Shown: in pieces, positions 59,724 through 64,000 of the stretch
How positions within the stretch are numbered: position 1 is the first letter of the stretch
Layout of the letters: every line of letters begins with the position of its first letter
Source: Moorella humiferrea
GTDB taxonomy: Bacteria; Bacillota; DSM-521; Neomoorellales; Neomoorellaceae
Reading direction: 5' to 3'
DNA length: 64,000 bases
NCBI RefSeq assembly: GCF_039233145.1
Contig: NZ_CP136419.1
Coordinates: forward strand, 2,206,001-2,270,000
Made by a program: the position numbers and the translations under genes
Notes under the pieces: generated by a model
Seen by the model: only the letters and a program-made list of their open reading frames with translations
Databases searched by the model: none
Told to the model about the DNA's origin: nothing

Positions 59724-59761
59724 TTGTAGCCATCACTACATACTAGTTGTAGTTATCACAA
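59724..59761 (+). promoter_or_regulatory. Two CRP/FNR-like half-dyad sites
   Basis: TGTAG-N6-CTACA (59725-59740) and TTGTAGTTATCACAA (59747-59761) are two dyads sharing GTTGTAG(C/T)(C/T)ATCAC. TTGT-N7-ACAA is the general shape of CRP/FNR operators. They lie before the chimeric gene at 59823, and a truncated Crp/Fnr gene lies just after it. Confidence 0.45.
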
Positions 59762-59822
59762 TAGATAAAGGAGCGCGGGCTAAATAAAATTGTTGGTAGA
59801 AAGGCATCGTAGGAGGTAATAA

Positions 59823-60689
59823 TTGATTATGAATAATATAATTTTCTCAATGCCGGGGTGTATTAAATGTAAAATAGCAAAAGATTTTTTACATGAACAG
59901 AGTATACCTTTTATTGAAAAAAATGTTAAAAATGAAGGAAAAGAAGATTTTCAACAGTTCTATGTTAAAAACCGTAAATTTATTTATAGAAATTCAGAGG
60001 GTATTGTTTTTCCCATATTTACCGATGGCACGAAAATTCGCCAGGGGTTAGGACCTATACTTGCCTATTTGCAATCAGGCACAAACCTCGACGGATTTGT
60101 TGAAATAGGTGTCATGCATAAAGAATGGGTAGACGGACTCAATGTTTCCCGCGGCAATCCCGAATATGGTGAAGACTTTTTAACTCTCCTGCGTTATTTA
60201 AAAAGCAAAGCCATGAAGCTTAAAATTGATACCAACGGCAAAAACAGCGAACTTCTAGGTCGTATTTTAAAAGAAGGCCTGGCCGATATGGTCGTAATGG
60301 AAGTATTGGGCCCCAAGACACTATACAGTCAAATCGCAGGAGAAACCATCGATTTCAGTGACATCGAAAAAACTATCTCTATAGTTCCCCAGTTTCCTCA
60401 ATATCGTTTCTATACGACTGTAGTCCCGGTAATCCGCGAGGAAAAGTTCATGTCTACCGTCTGGAGTTTCTTCTGTCTGGCCACCGCATGGATGAACAGT
60501 TACGGCGGCCTGCTGTTCACCCGTTTAATGGTAGGGCTGGGCTGTGCCGGTTATAATACCGCCGGATACGCCCTTATCGGAGCATGGTTTCCTCCGAGAA
60601 AAAGGGGACTGATGACCGGCCTCTTCAATACCGGTCAACCCCTGGGGGCCTTCGTCGGTGTGGGTATAGCTGGATGGCTGGCCGGATAA
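59823..60689 (+). pseudogene. Chimera: glutaredoxin/radical-SAM-like gene fused to an MFS fragment
   Basis: From TTG 59823 (AGGAGG, six bases away). Residues 1-80 are glutaredoxin-like with IIFSMPGCIKCKIAKDFLHE (CxxC). Residues about 95-205 resemble a degenerate radical-SAM barrel (FVEIGVMHKEWVDGLNVSRG, MKLKIDTNGKNSELLGRILK) without its cysteine cluster. From about residue 212 the sequence abruptly becomes a major-facilitator transporter segment (GLLFTRLMVGLGCAGYNTAG, then ALIGAWFPPRKRGLMTGLFN) ending at a stop after WLAG. Neither half is complete. Codon use also changes from AT-rich to GC-rich near 60440. Probably a deletion or recombination scar. Confidence 0.75.
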
Positions 60690-61057
60690 TGGGGAATTAG
60701 CTCATTGAACACAAAGTCCCTTGAAAATTTATACACCTCGCACCTACTGTTGGCTATAATTTCCAAAAAAGTGGGCGCACCGCAGAAAAACGGCGTCTCG
60801 CAAAAGATATTCCCTTCTTCAATATACCAGATTATTTTCTGGCGACCTTCCTGGTTGTAGCTGCGCATCATGATCTCGCCGCGATCTAAATAATACAAAT
60901 TAAAGACCATGCTACCGGAAGCATACAATACTTTACCTTTGGGTAAAATAATTTTTTGGCCATAGGGTAACAGTTCTCGCCAACTCTCTTCGCCTTTAAT
61001 AGTAAGCCAGGGCGAGGCAATTTTAATCAAGTTCTCATTTTCACCATTGGAAGGCAT
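60685..61057 (-). pseudogene. Crp/Fnr-family regulator truncated at its 3' end
   Basis: The minus-strand frame starts at 61057 with a cNMP-binding beta-roll: ESWRELLPYGQKIILPKGKV, LYASGSMVFNLYYLDRGEIM, then NIFCETPFFCGAPTFLEIIA. It runs into foreign sequence after FVFNELI, where the frame becomes the reverse strand of the MFS fragment. The dimerisation helix and DNA-binding domain are missing. Family membership is clear; the gene is dead as a DNA-binding regulator. Confidence 0.75.
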
Positions 61058-61145
61058 AAAACCGTCCCCATTTTATAAAAATAACTTGCCATATATATTG
61101 TTCTATAAATTATGCAGGTCTCCTTTCAAAATTAATTTATTGCAC

Positions 61146-61173
61146 TATAAAAAACCGCCCTACTGGGGCGGTT
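61146..61173 (-). terminator. Intrinsic terminator overlapping a stop codon
   Basis: On the minus strand AACCGCCC-CAGTA-GGGCGGTT is followed by TTTTTATAG. The TAG stop of the 61160-61858 gene lies in the loop/stem. Confidence 0.8.
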
Positions 61174-61858
61174 TAATGTTGATGCGCTTATTAAAATCGT
61201 AGAAGTCGACGGTCATGGTCAGTTTGTCCTGGGGGCGCTGGCGGTGGGCGGCTTCCAGGGAAACTTTGCGGATGTAGTTGCTGCCCCGCTCCACCCAGAG
61301 CTGGTAGTAAAGGTCCTGCCAGTAGCTGTTGAGGAACTGGTTGTTGACCTGGGGGCGGCAGGTTAAAAGGTAAGGCCTGCCGGGAATATTTTTCTGGCGT
61401 CCCAGGTACTGCAAATCGTCCACCCGGGTAACTTTTAAAATGGACAGGGGGTTGATTTCCGCCATATACTTTTCCTGCTCCAGGGGATTGTTGCCGGGGG
61501 TGATCATCCAGCGGTTGGAGGCAGGATCACGGAAATAAGTGGTATCATCTACCTGGTAGATCTCCACCGGTTGCCCCGTCATGTGGCCCTTTAAATATAG
61601 ACTGCCGTCTTCGGCCCGCTCCCCGTCCAGTTTGCTCAAGTCTATTCTATTGCCACCGCTTATCAGGCTTGCTTCAACGTGGAAACGGTAGCTCTTCGCC
61701 TGATTGGTGGCGTCCAGGGCCTTAACGATCAGTTCCTGGGGTTCGACCTTTATCTCCCGCAGGTAGTAGGAATAACCCCAGTAGCCTGCCAGCCCCATAA
61801 AGAATATAACGGCCAGAAGAAAGGGCCAGCGTAAAAACCTTTTAACCAATAAAACCAC
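61160..61858 (-). CDS. Membrane-anchored LolA/DUF6612-like protein
   Basis: A 232-residue protein with an uncleaved N-terminal helix (LRWPFLLAVIFFMGLAGYWG) and an extracytoplasmic beta-rich domain: KALDATNQAKSYRFHVEASL, LKGHMTGQPVEIYQVDDTTY, FRDPASNRWMITPG, and TMTVDFYDFNKRINIKPPQ. This resembles LolA/LppX-like lipoprotein-handling folds seen in Firmicutes surface proteins. No enzymatic residues were recognised. Ends at a terminator that includes its stop. Confidence 0.6.
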   Translation of the reverse strand: MVLLVKRFLRWPFLLAVIFFMGLAGYWGYSYYLREIKVEPQELIVKALDATNQAKSYRFHVEASLISGGNRIDLSKLDGERAEDGSLYLKGHMTGQPVEIYQVDDTTYFRDPASNRWMITPGNNPLEQEKYMAEINPLSILKVTRVDDLQYLGRQKNIPGRPYLLTCRPQVNNQFLNSYWQDLYYQLWVERGSNYIRKVSLEAAHRQRPQDKLTMTVDFYDFNKRINIKPPQ

Positions 61859-61916
61859 CTTCCCGCCGGTTCCCTATTTAATTGATATGGCAGGCGGGAA
61901 GGTTTATACCTGGAGA

Positions 61917-62942
61917 TTATTGGTAGCATGCACCATACTCGCGGACAGCCCGATAAAGGGCAACGACGTTTTCCGGCGGCAGGTCATCACTTAAAATGCC
62001 GCCGGAAGTAGAAAAGATATACCCCCCTCCGGGGGCTACTTCCCGGAGCAATCGTTCCGCCGCCACCTTAATGGCCGCCGGCGTACCTGTGGTCAGGAGG
62101 TTTAAGTCGAAATTGCCCATCAAGCACAGGCGCCCGCCGTATTGTTCCTTAACCATGCCGATATCCATACCGGCCCCCGGTTCCAGACCTTGAAGTCCGT
62201 CCAGGGATAATGCGGCCAAATCGGGTAAAACTGCCTGCAGGTTGCCGTCGGAGTGGTAAAGGATCGGTACGCCCAGCGTTTTAATGGCTTCTACCTGACG
62301 GCGTAAGAGGGGTAAAAAGATTTCCCGCCATAGCGCCGGACGAATATACGTCCCCCGATCATAGGCGATGTCGTCGCCGATAATGACGGCATGGGCTCCG
62401 GCTTGTATGCAGAGGCGGGCCAGCTCCACGTTAAAATCAACAATCGCGGCGGCCAGATCAATGACGGCCTCTTCCCTGCCGGCCACAGCCAGAAGGAAAT
62501 CCGTAAAAGCAAAGAGGTTGCCTGTGCCCTGGAAGGGCCCGTCAACAAAAGCGAAAACAAAAAAGTCGGTTTCTTCCCGCCATCGCCTTATGGGCAAGAG
62601 ATCAAAAACATCGGCCGCGGGCAGGCGGTAGCCGGCAGCCTCGTGGGTTACAGCGATAGCGGGGGCCTGAACGGTGATTAATCCCCCCTGCTGCCTTAGA
62701 CGTCGACCCCAGGCATCCCGGTAACATTCGTTTCCTTCGTCTTTAAGGGGCGCTTTGGGGGTCACAGCCACCAGATCCATGCCCAGTAGCTCCCGGGCGG
62801 CCGCCTCTTCGAAAAAGCCGCCCGGTTCTTCCCGGCCCAGAAGGGCCGCCGCCAGCCCCGCACCCAGCTCGAATTCACCCGCCGGGACCCGATCGGATTG
62901 TCCACGTGCCAGGGCCGCCCGTACCCGTTCAATGTGGTTCAT
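61917..62942 (-). CDS. UroD-fold corrinoid methyltransferase
   Basis: A 341-residue protein of the uroporphyrinogen-decarboxylase superfamily: NHIERVRAALARGQSDRVPA at the start, GAHAVIIGDDIAYDRGTYIR, LGVPILYHSDGNLQAVLPDL (H-x-D in place of H-x-C) and SLDGLQGLEPGAGMDIGMVK. It is more distant from the two copies at 50-54 kb. It lies 19 bases after the corrinoid-activation gene on the same strand, which supports a role in corrinoid methyl transfer. Confidence 0.75.
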   Translation of the reverse strand: MNHIERVRAALARGQSDRVPAGEFELGAGLAAALLGREEPGGFFEEAAARELLGMDLVAVTPKAPLKDEGNECYRDAWGRRLRQQGGLITVQAPAIAVTHEAAGYRLPAADVFDLLPIRRWREETDFFVFAFVDGPFQGTGNLFAFTDFLLAVAGREEAVIDLAAAIVDFNVELARLCIQAGAHAVIIGDDIAYDRGTYIRPALWREIFLPLLRRQVEAIKTLGVPILYHSDGNLQAVLPDLAALSLDGLQGLEPGAGMDIGMVKEQYGGRLCLMGNFDLNLLTTGTPAAIKVAAERLLREVAPGGGYIFSTSGGILSDDLPPENVVALYRAVREYGACYQ

Positions 62943-62961
62943 AACGAATCGCCTCCGACGG

Positions 62962-64000
62962 TTACGGTAAGAGTAGGGATTTCATAAATACGTCCTGGAA
63001 GGACGGCCGGGTCATGAGTTCAATATAGCCCACTTCCCGGGCTATTCTCTCCCCCCGCCGCCTTTCGGACATGGAGATGAGGGACAGCCTGGCACCCGTG
63101 CCGGCGGCGTTGCCCACCTGGCGGAAGGCGCGCAAAGGGAGTTTGGGGAACATACCGATGGCGACGGCACTCTCTACCTTGAGGTGGGTGCCGAAGGCCC
63201 CGGCGACGACAACCTCCTCCAGGTCTTCTACTGTAAGGCCCGCGGCCTCTAGCAGCAAAAGGGTGCCGCTGGCGATGGCCGCCTTAGCCAGCTGGATCTC
63301 GCCGATGTCCTTCTGGGTCACCACCACGTCGCCGTCGATGCCGGTCTCTTCCGCCGGCACCAGCAGGAATTCTGCCGGGCCGCCACCGGCGGGCCGCCTC
63401 ACCCGGGGATGTTTTAAATCCAGGCGGCCGCTGGCGTTAATGACGCCAGTACGGTAGAGCTCGGCCACAACGTCGAGGATGCCTGAGCCGCAGATACCTA
63501 AGGGCGGAGCCCCCCCGATGGTTTCATAGTACACCTCCCGGCCGTCGTCGCTTAACCTTACGGCAGCAATGGCGCCGGTTATGGCCCGCATTCCCTGGGT
63601 GATGTGGGCGCCTTCAAAGGCCGGGCCGGAAGCGCAAGAGCAGGAAAGCATCTTGCCGCCGTAGTTTAACACGATCTCCGTATTGGTGCCGATGTCCAGG
63701 CCCAGGGTCACTTTCTTTGCCGCATCGATGCGGCTACCCTGGATCATGGCCACGTGGTCGCCGCCGACAAAACCTGCTATTACCGGCGTTAAATAAATGT
63801 AGGCCCCCGGGCTGAGGTTCAATCCCAGGTGCCGAGCCCTGACTTCCACCGGCACAGTCAGGGCCGGAACGTAGGGCGCCCGGGCGAGCTGTTCCACCGG
63901 CAGGTGCAGCAGCAGATGGTGCATGGCCGTATTGCCCACGATAACGGCTTCTTCAATGTCCGTTACGGCCACACCTGCTTTTTCTACCAGGGTGGCGGCC
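62962..64000 (-). CDS. Corrinoid activation/regeneration protein, DUF4445 (5' part outside window)
   Basis: The frame is open to the window edge, about 345 codons of the C-terminal part. DUF4445 of RACE/RACo proteins is an ASKHA-fold ATPase: VIVGNTAMHHLLLHLPVEQL, VTLGLDIGTNTEIVLNYGGK, CASGPAFEGAHITQGMRAIT, ICGSGILDVVAELYRTGVIN and VVAGAFGTHLKVESAVAIGM. It reduces inactive Co(II)-corrinoid proteins using ATP and an N-terminal [2Fe-2S] ferredoxin domain, which would lie right of base 64000. Upstream of the UroD-fold methyltransferase in the same direction, so the two probably form an operon. Confidence 0.9.
   Translation of the reverse strand, partial: AATLVEKAGVAVTDIEEAVIVGNTAMHHLLLHLPVEQLARAPYVPALTVPVEVRARHLGLNLSPGAYIYLTPVIAGFVGGDHVAMIQGSRIDAAKKVTLGLDIGTNTEIVLNYGGKMLSCSCASGPAFEGAHITQGMRAITGAIAAVRLSDDGREVYYETIGGAPPLGICGSGILDVVAELYRTGVINASGRLDLKHPRVRRPAGGGPAEFLLVPAEETGIDGDVVVTQKDIGEIQLAKAAIASGTLLLLEAAGLTVEDLEEVVVAGAFGTHLKVESAVAIGMFPKLPLRAFRQVGNAAGTGARLSLISMSERRRGERIAREVGYIELMTRPSFQDVFMKSLLLP

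Noticed and set aside
1-64000. CRISPR array, tRNA or rRNA genes
   Set aside because: No regularly spaced repeats of CRISPR size and no tRNA or rRNA hallmark sequences were noticed. A tRNA scan was not possible by eye.

Overview
The gene content suggests a thermophilic acetogenic member of the Clostridia, most likely Moorella or a close relative. This is inference from gene content, not a database match. The pointers are three corrinoid-type methyltransferases of the uroporphyrinogen-decarboxylase fold, a DUF4445 corrinoid-activation protein at the right edge, a cytochrome bd operon, a LigD-type polymerase, copper-amine-oxidase-like/SLH surface proteins and GC-rich coding.

Left third (1-19.9 kb) is an accessory region. 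It starts inside an IS21-family element. Next comes a type I restriction-modification operon, hsdR - DUF262/HNH (GmrSD-like) - hsdM - hsdS, with overlapping start/stop codons throughout. A 1.3-kb IS3-family element splits hsdR; joining base 2627 to base 3941 restores one uninterrupted frame, so the break is recent. Downstream lie an amber-interrupted nuclease lipoprotein, an Apea-like HEPN protein, DUF433/DUF5615 and BrnTA toxin-antitoxin pairs, several decayed genes, a GC-rich minus-strand cluster of unknown genes with a duplicated domain, and a frameshifted ISLre2-like element that cut two genes.

Middle (20-37.5 kb) is mostly chromosomal housekeeping and surface functions: a KhtTU-like cation/proton antiporter, a stand-alone NHEJ polymerase, a glycoside-hydrolase-like secreted protein, a DUF401 permease, a secreted beta-propeller protein, SdpR/SdpI, a nitroreductase, a nitrilase, a VapBC-like pair, an SLH protein, a YtrA-type GntR/ABC operon with a clear operator, and an ECF sigma/anti-sigma pair. 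A terminator-containing module is duplicated at about 32.3 and 37.6 kb.

38.0-41.3 kb holds an energy-coupling-factor (ECF) transporter operon. Its leader carries eleven (G/T)AG triplets followed by an intrinsic terminator, as in TRAP attenuation, and its S component contains no tryptophan residue. This is the most informative regulatory signal of the window and points to tryptophan uptake. 41.4-49.6 kb holds a Phd/PIN pair, a ferritin-like protein and an Rrf2 - cydA - cydB - cydDC cluster in which the same 25-bp dyad precedes rrf2 and cydA.

49.6-64 kb holds a guanylate-kinase-like protein, a methyltransferase / CdaR regulator / methyltransferase / GntP permease cluster, a c-di-AMP riboswitch with a LysM-NlpC/P60 hydrolase, hicBA, guaA, hpt, a J-domain protein, a recombination scar joining three gene fragments, a lipoprotein-like gene, and a UroD-fold methyltransferase with the C-terminal part of a corrinoid-activation protein. 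No tRNA, rRNA or CRISPR array was seen.
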